Source: Myxococcales bacterium (GTDB lineage: Bacteria; Myxococcota_A; Polyangia; Haliangiales; Haliangiaceae). From it: a stretch of 64,000 nt of DNA. The notes under the pieces were generated by a model, which was not told the DNA's origin, did no database searches, and saw nothing but the letters and a program-made list of their open reading frames with translations. Within the stretch, counting starts at the first letter, position 1; each line of letters starts with the position of its first letter. Location: NCBI GenBank assembly GCA_016706545.1, contig JADJJK010000010.1, positions 1-64,000 on the forward strand, given 5' to 3'. Below, one piece after another: positions 31,286 through 44,649 of this stretch. The translations under genes and the position numbers were made by a program.

Positions 31286-32819
31286 GGCAGGTCGCTAGTG
31301 AAGCGACTGCATATTGTAACCAAGAATTTGGTAGTTGCTCGTACAGGCTGAGGATATTCTTTTCACATACGTCTCCCGACCCTGCACTACCTGGATGGGA
31401 CATGGTGCGACGCAAGACGCGCCGCAGCATAGGTCGCAGATTCAAGCGGTTGGACGAGGGGAGCCAACTTTCTTCGCAACAGCTCAGGCGGGGAGTGCTG
31501 GCTTCAGACGGAACCTCGAGACCCTGGCGGGATGCACGCCGAGGAGCGAGAGGTAGTGGACACCGACCGCGCAGGCGCGCAGGCCCTGGGCTGGTGGCTG
31601 GCGCGGCGGCCGCGAGCCCTGGGCTGGTGGCTGGGGCCTCCACTGCCGGTGCGGGCGCCGTGAACGCGGGCGGGGAGAAGCCGGGCGGGGAGAAGTCGGG
31701 TGCCCCCTGTGGCGGAGTCGGCGCGGTCCCCGGAGCAGTCGGGGCAGCGGCGCGCGGCATGGCGGCGAGCATGCTGGCGACCGCGCGCGCGACCTGCTTG
31801 CCGTTCTTGGGGTTGGCGGGGAACTGTTGATGCGCGTGCCAGCGCACCAGCCCGGTGGCGTTGTCGACGAGGGTCATCTCGAGGTACAGGGCGGAGGCGC
31901 CGCTGACTCTGGCGTCCTTGGCCTGGGACCACTCTGGCCGCCCGCTGACCAGGTTGCGGTGCGTCTCGGAGCGGCCGAAGGCGTCGTCGGGGAGCTGCTG
32001 CACCACGTCCATCGTCACGTCCACGCCGACTCGTCCGAGATCCACGACCGCGGTGCCGGCCTGGGCCGCCGCGCGCAGCGCCACTCTGCCGGCGGAGGCC
32101 GCCATCTTGACGACGCGGCCGGCGCCCTGTCCCACCCCGTCGAACACCTTGCCCAGGGAGTCGCTCTTCTTCGAGATCGCCGCGACGATCGCGACGACGC
32201 CGATGAGGACGATCCCGACCACCACCGCCTTGAGCACGGCCTCGCCGGTGCTGTCGCGCTTCCGGCCGACGAAGCCCCAGCCGCCGATGTACAGCGTGGC
32301 CTCGGAGCCGGTGCGCTCGCCCAGGCGCGCGGGCAAGTACGGCACTGGCATCTCGCTGGGCGTCAGCGCCATCGCGGTGCCATACGACGCCAGCGAGTCC
32401 ACGGTGGCGAGCAGGGTCGCTGGCTCCATCACCGTCACCTCCTGTCCACCTGCGCCCACGTAGCTGCCTTGCCAGCCGAGGATGGCGCCGACTTGATGCC
32501 CGTGCCGGTACAGGACCTCCGCGGCGGCGCCGATGACGCGGTTCTCTGCGGCGAGCCGCGTCTGCTCGGCGTCTTCCTGGAGCCCAGGCTGCACCCAGAC
32601 CTCCAGATCCACTGGCAGCAGGTCGATGGAGCTGGGCGCCGACGAGCCAAAGCGCGCGTCGGAGACCGAGGTCACTCGCGGCCAGGACGCGGAGCATCCT
32701 GTGGAGCTGGTGGTCGCCAGCGTCGCCGCCAGCCATAGCACCAGCGCGTGTTTCGTGATCGCGCGCACGGCGCGCACCGCACGCTCCGCGCACCCAAGGG
32801 ACCTGCCAGGACGAGTCAT
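31044..32819 (-). CDS. Lipoprotein with central transmembrane-like segment; C-terminus uncertain
   Basis: Starting from the ATG at 32819 the product has a lipoprotein signal with lipobox TSSTGC. A beta-type N-terminal domain of about 180 residues follows, then a hydrophobic stretch (VVVGIVLIGVVAIVAAI) and a Pro/Ala-rich tail with APATSPGLAA repeats. Start choice: AAGG and GGAGG lie 9-21 nt before it. I do not know the family. Coding character is good down to about 31590. Below that, this frame continues without a stop into the kinase 1 gene (start 31285, same strand), which is not credible; an adjacent frame stops at 31504. A frame error near 31560-31600 is likely and the real end is probably close to 31500. 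Confidence 0.6.
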   Translation of the reverse strand: MTRPGRSLGCAERAVRAVRAITKHALVLWLAATLATTSSTGCSASWPRVTSVSDARFGSSAPSSIDLLPVDLEVWVQPGLQEDAEQTRLAAENRVIGAAAEVLYRHGHQVGAILGWQGSYVGAGGQEVTVMEPATLLATVDSLASYGTAMALTPSEMPVPYLPARLGERTGSEATLYIGGWGFVGRKRDSTGEAVLKAVVVGIVLIGVVAIVAAISKKSDSLGKVFDGVGQGAGRVVKMAASAGRVALRAAAQAGTAVVDLGRVGVDVTMDVVQQLPDDAFGRSETHRNLVSGRPEWSQAKDARVSGASALYLEMTLVDNATGLVRWHAHQQFPANPKNGKQVARAVASMLAAMPRAAAPTAPGTAPTPPQGAPDFSPPGFSPPAFTAPAPAVEAPATSPGLAAAAPATSPGPARLRGRCPLPLAPRRASRQGLEVPSEASTPRLSCCEESWLPSSNRLNLRPMLRRVLRRTMSHPGSAGSGDVCEKNILSLYEQLPNSWLQYAVASLATCHGDLRQILADPQDRRWRHGRGLSRAHHGRARARQGPGNQDDSPGVWQEPTLRHDVHRRGQDRAWPQSSQHRPGVRFWRGR

Positions 32820-33048
32820 TGAATAGACCTTCAGCAACCTCCGTACCGCGCGCCCAAAGCGGGCGGCCTTCAACAAACAGCCACTTGCCAACGCGCCAGG
32901 CGCGCGCGGTGTGGCGGCGGGACCACAGTGTGCGGCGAAGCATCAAGCGCGTCGCCGCGAGGCGGTGTGGCGCCGCGGGATCTCCGTCGCGGTGCGATCA
33001 GGTGGCGTGGAAATAGGTGTGGCCGGATGGGGCGTATATAGTCGGCCG

Positions 33049-33336
33049 ATGGCTCGCCTGCGGCTCGTCCACACGCTCGTCCTCGCGGTCGTCCTCGCGG
33101 CCCAGGCGCTTGGTGGCCTGGCCTGCACGCAGCCTCGCAGCCAGCGATGCCGGGACGTGTGCGCGCGGCAGGCCGAGTGCCGCGATCCCAAGGGCAAGGA
33201 GCTGGAGCCATCCTTCGATGAGAAGGAGTGCGTGGCCCAGTGCTCCGCGCTGGAGACGGACGCCGAGACCCGGCACATCGTCGATGAACGGGTCGCGTGT
33301 TTCGCGCAGCCTGACGCCTGCAACCGCTGCAAGTGA
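33049..33336 (+). CDS. Small cysteine-rich lipoprotein
   Basis: The 95-residue product has a hydrophobic signal helix (LVHTLVLAVVLAAQALGG) ending in a lipobox-like LGGLAC. The mature part of about 65 residues has eight cysteines (CRDVC, AECRD, ECVAQC, ACFAQ, ACNRC), a spacing suggestive of a disulfide-linked helical hairpin. No family name can be given. It diverges from the preceding lipoprotein gene; a decamer repeat array follows its stop. Confidence 0.7.
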   Translation: MARLRLVHTLVLAVVLAAQALGGLACTQPRSQRCRDVCARQAECRDPKGKELEPSFDEKECVAQCSALETDAETRHIVDERVACFAQPDACNRCK

Positions 33337-33340
33337 GCGC

Positions 33341-33430
33341 GCGTCGTCGCGCGTCGTCGCGCGTCGTCGCGCGTCGTCGCGCGTCGTCTCGCGTCGTTGT
33401 GCGTCGTCTCGCGTCGGCGCGCGTCGTTGC
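33341..33430. repeat. 10-bp tandem repeat, 9 copies
   Basis: The decamer GCGTCGTCGC is repeated nine times, the first four perfectly and the last five with one to three changes. It fills the gap between the convergent Cys-rich lipoprotein and the dehydrogenase gene. It has the same 10-bp period as the 17324-17380 array but an unrelated sequence. Confidence 0.9.
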
Positions 33431-35061
33431 TAGTCTTCGCCGAGAAACGGGTAGCGGTAGTCGGTGGCCGGCACGAACGTCTCCTTGATGGCGCGCGGCG
33501 CGGCGAAGCGCAGCAAGTTGAGCGCGGAGCCGGCCTTGTCGTTGGTCCCGGAGGCCCGGGCGCCGCCGAAGGGCTGCTGGCCCACCACCGCGCCGGTGGG
33601 CTTGTCGTTGATGTAGAAGTTGCCGGCGGCGTTGCGCAGCGCGCTGGTGGCCTCGACGATCGCCGAGCGATCACGAGCGAACACCGCGCCGGTGAGCGCG
33701 TACGGAGAGGTTCGGTCCACCAGCGGCAACACCTCGGACCAGGCGTGGTCCGGGTACACGTGGAGCGTGACGATGGGACCAAACAGCTCGTCGCGCATGA
33801 GCCGCACGCTCGGATCTTCGGTGGCCAGGAGGGTCGGTCGGACGAAGTAGCCCTCGCTGGCGTCGGTGGCGCCGCCGGCGAGCACGGTCATGCCGGTGGT
33901 CGCGCGGGCCTCGGCGATGGCGGCGGCGTGCCGGTCAAACGCTGCCTTCTTGATGACCGCGCCCAGGAAGTTGCTGAAGTTCGAGACGTCGCCCTGCTTG
34001 AGCGACTCCGTGGTGGAGATGAGCTCGTCCTTCATCGCGTTCCACACCGAGCGCGCCACGTACACGCGCGACGCCGCCGAGCACTTCTGGCCCTGGTACT
34101 CGAAGCCGCCGCGGATGATGGCGGTGGCGACGGCGCGCGGATCGGCGGAGGGATGCGCCAGGATGAAGTCCTTGCCGCCGGTCTCTCCGACGATGCGCGG
34201 GTAGCTGCGGTAGCGGTCGAGGTTGGCGGAGATGCGCCGCCACAGGCTGCGGAACACCTCGGTGGAGCCGGTGAAGTGCAGGCCGCCGAGCTCGGGGTGG
34301 TCGAGCAGCGGCGGCATCAGCGCCGAGCCTGAGCCAGGGAGGAAGTTGATGACGCCGGGAGGGAGGCCGGCTTCCTCGAGGAGCTGAAAGGTCTCCCACG
34401 CCGCCAGCATCTGGGTCTCGGCGGGCTTCCACACCACCGAGTTGCCCATCAGCGCAGGCACGGTGGGCAGGTTGCCGGCGATGGCGGTGAAGTTGAACGG
34501 CGTGAGGGCCACGACGAAGCCCTCGAGCGGACGCAGCTCCATCATGTTCCAGGTGCCCGGCGACGAGATCGGCTGCATGCCGTAGAGCGCCTGCGCCTGC
34601 GCGGCGCCGAAGCGCCAGAAGTCGATCAGCTCGCACGCCGCGTCGATCTCCGCCTGGTGCGCGGTCTTGGACTGGCCGTGCATGGTGGCGGCGTTGATGC
34701 GGGCGCGCCACGGCCCGGCCAGGAGCTCGGCGGCGCGCAGGAACACCGCGGCGCGCGCCTCCCAGCGCATGGTGGCCCACTCGCGCCGGGCGTCCAGCGC
34801 CGCGTTGACCGCGCGCTCCGCGAGCGCCGCGTCCGCGCAGTGGACCCGGGCGATGACGTGGCGGTGCCGGTGCGGCATGACGACCTCGATCATCTTGCCG
34901 GTGGTCACGCGCTCGCCGCCGATCACGCACGGGATCTCGACGACCTCGCTGGCGACCTTGGCCAGCGCTGCCTTGAGGCGGAGCCGCTCCGGGCTGCCCG
35001 GGGCATAGTCCAGCACGGGCTCGTTTCTGGGGGGTGGGACCGAGACGACAGCGTCGAGCAT
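33430..35061 (-). CDS. pruA: L-glutamate gamma-semialdehyde (1-pyrroline-5-carboxylate) dehydrogenase
   Basis: The 543-residue enzyme oxidises glutamate semialdehyde to glutamate with NAD+, the second step of proline catabolism. It has the aldehyde dehydrogenase layout and the block FVVALTPFNFTAIAGN typical of P5C dehydrogenases. WKPAET is the NAD site, general base Glu293 is in VGETGGKDF, catalytic Cys327 is in YQGQKCSAASRVYV, and the FGGARASGTND C-terminal block follows. Its length equals that of the monofunctional PruA/RocA type. The start at 35061 (MLDAVVSVPPPRNEPVLDY) fits the family; the ATG at 35094 adds only unrelated residues. No proline dehydrogenase gene is adjacent. Confidence 0.93.
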   Translation of the reverse strand: MLDAVVSVPPPRNEPVLDYAPGSPERLRLKAALAKVASEVVEIPCVIGGERVTTGKMIEVVMPHRHRHVIARVHCADAALAERAVNAALDARREWATMRWEARAAVFLRAAELLAGPWRARINAATMHGQSKTAHQAEIDAACELIDFWRFGAAQAQALYGMQPISSPGTWNMMELRPLEGFVVALTPFNFTAIAGNLPTVPALMGNSVVWKPAETQMLAAWETFQLLEEAGLPPGVINFLPGSGSALMPPLLDHPELGGLHFTGSTEVFRSLWRRISANLDRYRSYPRIVGETGGKDFILAHPSADPRAVATAIIRGGFEYQGQKCSAASRVYVARSVWNAMKDELISTTESLKQGDVSNFSNFLGAVIKKAAFDRHAAAIAEARATTGMTVLAGGATDASEGYFVRPTLLATEDPSVRLMRDELFGPIVTLHVYPDHAWSEVLPLVDRTSPYALTGAVFARDRSAIVEATSALRNAAGNFYINDKPTGAVVGQQPFGGARASGTNDKAGSALNLLRFAAPRAIKETFVPATDYRYPFLGED

Positions 35062-35163
35062 GCTCGACGTGTAGCACGGCGCGGCGGGGCACAAGCGCGA
35101 GCCGGCGCTCGCCGCGGCGTGGGCGCGCTGTGCGTGCGCGCATGCCGCGGTGTGACAAGAGAG

Positions 35164-35689
35164 CTACTTGGCCATCGGAGCCGGCGGAGTCGGGGTCGGC
35201 GCGGCCGCGGCTGGAGCCGTCGGGGCCGGGGCGGTCGGGGTTGGGGCCGGGGCGGCCGGGGCGGCGGTCGGGGCGGCTGAGGGCGGCGGCCGGGGCGGTC
35301 GGAGCCGGCCGCGGGCCGCCCTCGATGACCCCATCCATGGGCGGGTGCCAGGACGGCAGCTTGCCCTCCTCTTCCTTCTCCTGCTTGTTCAGCTTGATAG
35401 GTGGCACGCAGTTGGCCATGGTCTCGACGTCCTTGGCGTTGTACATGCAAGTGCGTTGCTTGGCCGTCCACTTCTGTCGACGGCACTCCGCGATCGCCGC
35501 GGCTTCATCGACGATGCGCAGGTCCTGGATGCGCATCATGTACGAGACGAGCTGGCGGCAACTTGGGCCCTCGGCCTTGCGGGAACTCTTACATCCGGCG
35601 GTTAGCCCGACGAGCCCGGCGAGCACGATCACGACGAGCGCGGGGAGCACGCGAGACACGGGAGACAGACGCCACGTTCGCAAAGACAT
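35164..35689 (-). CDS. Small lipoprotein with Pro/Ala/Thr-rich tail, reading frame disrupted
   Basis: The N-terminus is a lipoprotein signal (lipobox LTAGC near residue 33), then about 90 residues containing CRQLVSYMMRIQDLR, AECRRQKWT and TCMYNAKDVETMANC. The four Cys suggest disulfides. The tail is a low-complexity APTAP/APTPTPPAPMAK sequence. In the starting frame the tail would run on into the pruA gene; a one-base change at about 35277-35300, in a GC-rich repeat, brings in the frame that continues the Pro/Ala pattern and stops at 35164. The corrected product is about 175 residues. Function unknown. It lies between the MCE gene (45 nt) and pruA (102 nt) on the same strand. Confidence 0.65.
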
Positions 35690-35734
35690 GTGCCGGACGA
35701 TATGCGCAAAGCGCGGGCTTCGCCAAGCCCTCCA

Positions 35735-37264
35735 TCACAAGAGGCCAACCAGCATGGCCCCGTACACTCGCAGCAGCAGCGCCAGGTCGTCCTCGCTCAG
35801 GGCCAGGCTGGCGCCGAAAAAGTAGTCGCGGCCGTAGTGGACGCGCTCGAACACGCGCGGCACCGGCGGGCCCCCCGCCGCCACCGGCAGCTCGCCGGGC
35901 GCGGTCAGCGCCTGGTCCACGCCGGCCAGCACGTACAGCGAGCGAAACACCGCCAGGGCGCCGGCGAGCCGCAGGTTGGGCGCGCCCGAGAACGAGGCGC
36001 CAAAGAGATCACCGGACAGGCGCAGCCGCCCGCCGAGCGTGAGATCCGCGCCCACGCCAAACTGGGAGTCTCGCAGCCCGGCGCGCAGGGACAGCGGGCC
36101 AAGCCGCTTGCCGAACTGGGCGGTGAACTTGATGTCGGTGGACAGCTCGACCGAGCGCACGTACCCCGGGCCGCCATCGTCGCGGAGCTGGAGCTGCGGC
36201 GGCGAGGCCTCGGGGCGGCGGCCCAGCTCCACGTAGTAGAAGGAGTCCGGCCGGGCGGAGATCTCCGCGGAGACGTAGGCGCGTCCGCCGCGCGAACGCA
36301 CGTGGTACTCGACGCCGAGCCCCATGAGGATGTGGAAGCGCTGAGCGTCCCGCACCAAGGCGGCGCCGCTGGCGGCGGCCTCATCGAGGTCGTCGGCGAG
36401 CTCGCGGTCGTTGATGAGGCGCGCCATCGTGCCTCGGTCCTCGGGGTCATCGAGGCGGTGCAGCACCTGGCCCAGGTCGTCGACCACCGGGTCCATCTCC
36501 GCCAGGCCTCGCCGGGTCGACTCGGCGACCCCGCTGATGCCCTCGGTGGCCGACGCCATGCCGTCGCGCGTCCGCTGGATCGCGCTGGCAAACCGGTCCA
36601 GCGTCCCGAGCACCGCCGGCTCGGCGCCGCGCAACGCCTGCTCGGCGCGCACGGTCAGGTCGTCGATGGTGACCATGCTGCGATCGAGCGTGGCGATCGG
36701 CCCTTGCAGCTTGCCGTCGTCGAGCCACGACGCGCTGCGGGCCAGGCCATCGGCGAGCGGCCCGCCCACCCACTGCCGCGCCTCGATCGCGGCCTCTTGC
36801 GTCAGCTCCATGGCGCGATCGGCCTTGGGCAGCGCGCCGTCGATGCCGCGCAGGATGGTGTCCGCGGACGAGCCCTCCAGCACGTGCAAGATCCGCTGGC
36901 CGGGCTGCAAGATCGGCGCGGCGGGATCGGTCCCGGGGATGATCTCCACGTAGCTGTCGCCAAAGAGCTTGTCGGCGCGGCGGGTGGCCACCGAGGCCTG
37001 CGGGATCCGGATGTCGTCGCGCAGCCGCAGATCGACCCGGGCGAGGCCGCCCTCCAGCGAGACCCGCTCGATGTCGCCGACGCGAACGCCCGCGATCACC
37101 ACCGGCGAGCCCGCCGCGATCCGGGAGCCGTCGCGCAAGAGGATGTGGGTCCGCAGGCTCTCGCCGACGGTGACATCCTTGATCTGCGCGCGCACGAGCA
37201 TGACCAGACCGGCAAGGACGGCGAGCGTGGTCAGGATCGCGGTGGCCCGCGCGATGAAGCGCAC
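35735..37264 (-). CDS. MCE (MlaD-like) domain protein with long beta-rich C-terminus
   Basis: The 509-residue protein has an N-terminal membrane anchor (IARATAILTTLAVLAGLVMLV), an MCE domain at about residues 30-120 (LLRDGSRIAAGSPVVIAGVRVGD, DKLFGDSYVEIIPG), a helical region to about 320, and a C-terminal about 190 residues of alternating-polarity strands. MCE proteins form rings that move lipids between membranes. The C-terminal part (YYVELGRRPE, LSLRAGLRDSQFGVGADLTL, RSLYVLAGVDQAL) looks like outer-membrane beta-barrel strands. A GTG at 37264 begins the anchor; no better ATG is in frame nearby. No MlaE/MlaF permease or ATPase genes flank it, so it appears as an orphan. Confidence 0.82.
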   Translation of the reverse strand: MRFIARATAILTTLAVLAGLVMLVRAQIKDVTVGESLRTHILLRDGSRIAAGSPVVIAGVRVGDIERVSLEGGLARVDLRLRDDIRIPQASVATRRADKLFGDSYVEIIPGTDPAAPILQPGQRILHVLEGSSADTILRGIDGALPKADRAMELTQEAAIEARQWVGGPLADGLARSASWLDDGKLQGPIATLDRSMVTIDDLTVRAEQALRGAEPAVLGTLDRFASAIQRTRDGMASATEGISGVAESTRRGLAEMDPVVDDLGQVLHRLDDPEDRGTMARLINDRELADDLDEAAASGAALVRDAQRFHILMGLGVEYHVRSRGGRAYVSAEISARPDSFYYVELGRRPEASPPQLQLRDDGGPGYVRSVELSTDIKFTAQFGKRLGPLSLRAGLRDSQFGVGADLTLGGRLRLSGDLFGASFSGAPNLRLAGALAVFRSLYVLAGVDQALTAPGELPVAAGGPPVPRVFERVHYGRDYFFGASLALSEDDLALLLRVYGAMLVGLL

Positions 37265-37381
37265 GCCGCATGGTAGCGTGCGCGCTCGGCGGCGTCGACC
37301 GCTGGCGGGCGCCGTCGGCCAGGCTGCGCGGCCCAAGGGCTGGGTGTGGCCACTCGCACGTTCGCGGCGCGCTCGCGGCCC

Positions 37382-37414
37382 GCTCGCGGGCTGCTCGCGG
37401 GCTGCTCGCGGGCT
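37382..37414. repeat. Three 11-bp tandem repeats
   Basis: GCTCGCGGGCT repeated perfectly three times in the intergenic region between the divergent MCE and lipoprotein genes. Too short and too GC-rich to interpret further. Confidence 0.75.
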
Positions 37415-37529
37415 GCTCGGCGAGCCGGTCGGCGCAGCCGCTGGTGCAGGGCGGCCTGCGGTCGCAAGGCGGCCTGCTGGCGCGGCGCGGCCTGCACGGG
37501 TCGGCAAACGCTGCTATCGTCCGCTGCCT

Positions 37530-38696
37530 ATGCGCTCCTCGCTCATGCTCGTCTCCGCGCTCGCTGTCCTCGGGTGCAACAAGAAGGACCCGGCGCCGCC
37601 CGAGCAGAAGGTCGCTGACCCGGTGCCGCTGCGGTGCCAGCCGGGCAGCGTGGTCAAGGACGGTGCGTGCGCGCAGGTGGTGACCGCGGAGAAGGTGGCC
37701 GCGGTGGGGCAGCAGGCCTCTCGCCTCGACGAGCTGGCCGCGCTGATGAGCAAGGTCGACGTCGCCGCGGCGCCCATCGAGCTGCTCGGCGGCTTTCGCC
37801 AGCTCGAGGTCTGGCAGAAGCTGGTGGCCCGGTCGGCCAGCGTGGCCAGCCTCGATCAGGTGGTCGGCGTCCTGGGCGAGGCGGTCACCGAGCTGCGGGC
37901 CTTCAAGGAGGGGCTAAGCGCGACCTCTGGCCGCCTGACCAACCTGCAGGGCGAGCTGAACAAGCTGATGACGGACAGCGGCGCGTCGCAGAAGCTCGAG
38001 GACGTGCGCGCGCGGATCTCCTCGGAGGTGCAGGGCGTCATCGGCCCGTTCGAGCAGCAGGTCAGAGGCGCGATGGGCAAGGTCACGACGCCGCTCGTGA
38101 CCAGGCTGGGTGAGCTGGGAGATCTGGTGGCGGCGGCGTGCGTGATGGCAAACACGTCCGGCGCCAGCTCCCAGACGAGCACGCTGTGCGGACAGGCCAA
38201 GGCGGTGTTTGGCAAGGCCACCGCGTTTCTGGCGGAGGTCAAAGACAAGCCAGCGGCGCTGTTCCAGGAGGTGACAGGTCGGCTCGAGAGCGAGCTTGGC
38301 GAGCTGGTGGACCGCGAGACGTCCGCCTTGGTGATGCGCGCGCAGACCGCGGTCGCGGAGGCGCTCAAGCTGCCGCCGCCGAGCGCGCCAGCTCCGAGCG
38401 CGCCAGCTCCGAGCGCGCCAGCTCCGAGCGCGCCAGCTCCGAGCGCGCCAGCGCCGAAAGCCGCCGTCGGCGCCACCGCTTCGGCTGCGCTCCTGGCCTC
38501 GCTCGGCCAGCCGTGCGGCGCCGGGGACGCCTGCCTCGCTGGCTCTTCGTGCAAGACGTACTACGGCATCGCCGGTCCGGCGGGCCCGGCGTTCAAGTCG
38601 TGCGAGATCGCGTGTGCCAGCGGCGCGTCCGCGTGTCCGGCCGGCAGCAAGTGCGTCACCGTCGCCGACGGTCCAGGCGCGGTCTGCCGACCGTAG
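37530..38696 (+). CDS. Lipoprotein with helical body, PSAPA repeats and Cys-rich C-terminus
   Basis: The 388-residue product has a lipoprotein signal ending in LAVLGC. A long, mostly helical Ala/Leu/Glu-rich region follows (about residues 50-280, with heptad-like stretches). Next come five PSAPA pentapeptides encoded by a perfect 15-bp repeat (38379-38453) and a C-terminal domain of about 75 residues with eight cysteines (CGAGDACLAGSSCKTYYG, ACASGASACPAGSKC). That Cys pattern resembles small extracellular domains frequent in myxobacterial surface proteins. Function is unknown; it is probably exposed outside the cell with the PSAPA stretch as a stalk. Confidence 0.8.
   Translation: MRSSLMLVSALAVLGCNKKDPAPPEQKVADPVPLRCQPGSVVKDGACAQVVTAEKVAAVGQQASRLDELAALMSKVDVAAAPIELLGGFRQLEVWQKLVARSASVASLDQVVGVLGEAVTELRAFKEGLSATSGRLTNLQGELNKLMTDSGASQKLEDVRARISSEVQGVIGPFEQQVRGAMGKVTTPLVTRLGELGDLVAAACVMANTSGASSQTSTLCGQAKAVFGKATAFLAEVKDKPAALFQEVTGRLESELGELVDRETSALVMRAQTAVAEALKLPPPSAPAPSAPAPSAPAPSAPAPSAPAPKAAVGATASAALLASLGQPCGAGDACLAGSSCKTYYGIAGPAGPAFKSCEIACASGASACPAGSKCVTVADGPGAVCRP
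38379..38453 (+). repeat. 15-bp coding repeat (PSAPA), 5 copies
   Basis: CCGAGCGCGCCAGCT repeated five times, identical except for the last base of the final copy. It encodes the Pro/Ser/Ala stalk of the lipoprotein. Confidence 0.9.
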
Positions 38697-38764
38697 GGAG
38701 GGGCTGTCGGACGGGGAGCCCTGCGCGAGCTCGAGACCATGAGACGAAATCCAAGGCGAGGTCC

Positions 38765-39505
38765 GTGACGAAGATCGAAGGCAAGGTAGAGGTTCGCTGC
38801 ACCGCCTGCGGCGTCGCCGCCGAGCACCAGCTCGTGCAGCTCGTCCACGCGCAGGACACCCCGGCGGCGCATGCGCAGCTCCTGCGCGGCGAGCTCAACG
38901 TCTCGGTGTGTACCTGCGGCAAGCGCTCGCAGCTCGCCTGCGAGCTGGTGTATCAAGATCCCCAGCGCGGCTTCCTGTGCCACGTCTGCCCTGGCGGCGA
39001 GGCGGCGATGCGACGGGCCGAGGAGCTGTTTGACGCTGCGTTCAGCACGTCGCTACACGTCATGCCCGCGGGACCCGCTGGGTACGGCGGCGCCGGCGAC
39101 CCCGGCGGGGTGAGCGGGGCCGCCAGCGCCGCGACGTACCCGGTGCAGCGGATCGTGCCGTCGGTGAACGCGCTGCTGGAGAAGGTGAAGATCCTCGACG
39201 CGGGGCTAGCTGACTGGGCGGTGGAGATGGTGAAGGTGCTGCTCCTGGCGTCGATCTCGGTGGACGACGACGACCGCGTGATGCTGTTCACCGGCGTCGA
39301 GGCCCCCGCTGAGGGCGGCGCCAGCACCGCGCGCTGGCTGCTCTTTGATCGCTACGGCGAGGTGCCCACCACGCTGGCCAGCCCGCTGGCGGCGGTGGAC
39401 CGGCTGGTCTCCACGCTGGGTGGGGCGCCGGCGGGGACCCAGCGGCGCATCGATCGCGCCTGGGCCATCGAGGCCGTGCGCGCCATGATCGCCAGCGCCA
39501 ACTGA
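38765..39505 (+). CDS. CpXC domain protein
   Basis: This 246-residue protein begins with a probable zinc-binding CpXC-type domain: VRCTACG, VCTCGK and HVCPGG fit the CxxC pairs of that family. The C-terminal half (about residues 135-245) is an alpha/beta region without a recognised signature. The CpXC family is of unknown function. The start is the GTG at 38765, following a purine-rich GCGAGG; no ATG precedes it in frame nearby. It reads into a convergent kinase gene, leaving only 13 nt between stop codons. Confidence 0.78.
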   Translation: MTKIEGKVEVRCTACGVAAEHQLVQLVHAQDTPAAHAQLLRGELNVSVCTCGKRSQLACELVYQDPQRGFLCHVCPGGEAAMRRAEELFDAAFSTSLHVMPAGPAGYGGAGDPGGVSGAASAATYPVQRIVPSVNALLEKVKILDAGLADWAVEMVKVLLLASISVDDDDRVMLFTGVEAPAEGGASTARWLLFDRYGEVPTTLASPLAAVDRLVSTLGGAPAGTQRRIDRAWAIEAVRAMIASAN

Positions 39506-39518
39506 AGGCGCCTGGTCG

Positions 39519-44219
<4,701 letters not shown>

Positions 44220-44649
44220 CGTGACCGCGCGAATTCTGATCCTTCATCAAGAAGAAGGGGCCGTACCTGGACCTCCAAGGATACCCTGGGTCGCGCGTCT
44301 TGGTGCGTCGATCTTTGCGGATTCCAGAGTCCGCGTGGTCGCGCGCCGCCACCGCGCGCGCTTCGTCGCCGGTTTCCACGCGACGTGGGCGCGACTCCGA
44401 CTCCGGCGCAGCCAGCAGCTCCACGCGCCAGGCGTGGCAACCAACGAGTTTTGCTGCCGTCGTAGAGATTCACCAGAGCGACACGCGACCACATGTTCGC
44501 GGTCAAGGTCCGTGCTTCGAGCGCCTGTGGCGGTTCTATTTGCTCGCGTTTGCCGGTAGCTTCCGGACACGCTATCGCATTCCATGGTGGCAGCGCGTGC
44601 TTGGCCGTCCGGCGCGGCCGGCAGATGTCGGTTTGCTCGCTGACGCCTC
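44220..44649. other. Intergenic region between two divergent kinase genes
   Basis: About 430 bases separate the start codons of kinases 2 and 3. It has lower GC than the coding sequence on either side and must carry both promoters. I see no clear -35/-10 pair, inverted-repeat operator or small gene in it. Confidence 0.5.

Noticed and set aside
27122..31351. A 1409-codon plus-strand open frame opposite kinase 1
   Set aside because: Antisense to an intact kinase; composition is that of a shadow frame and no domain is visible.
31044..31500. Extension of the upstream lipoprotein into the kinase 1 start region
   Set aside because: The translation loses all coding character and overlaps the canonical kinase N-terminus by about 240 nt.
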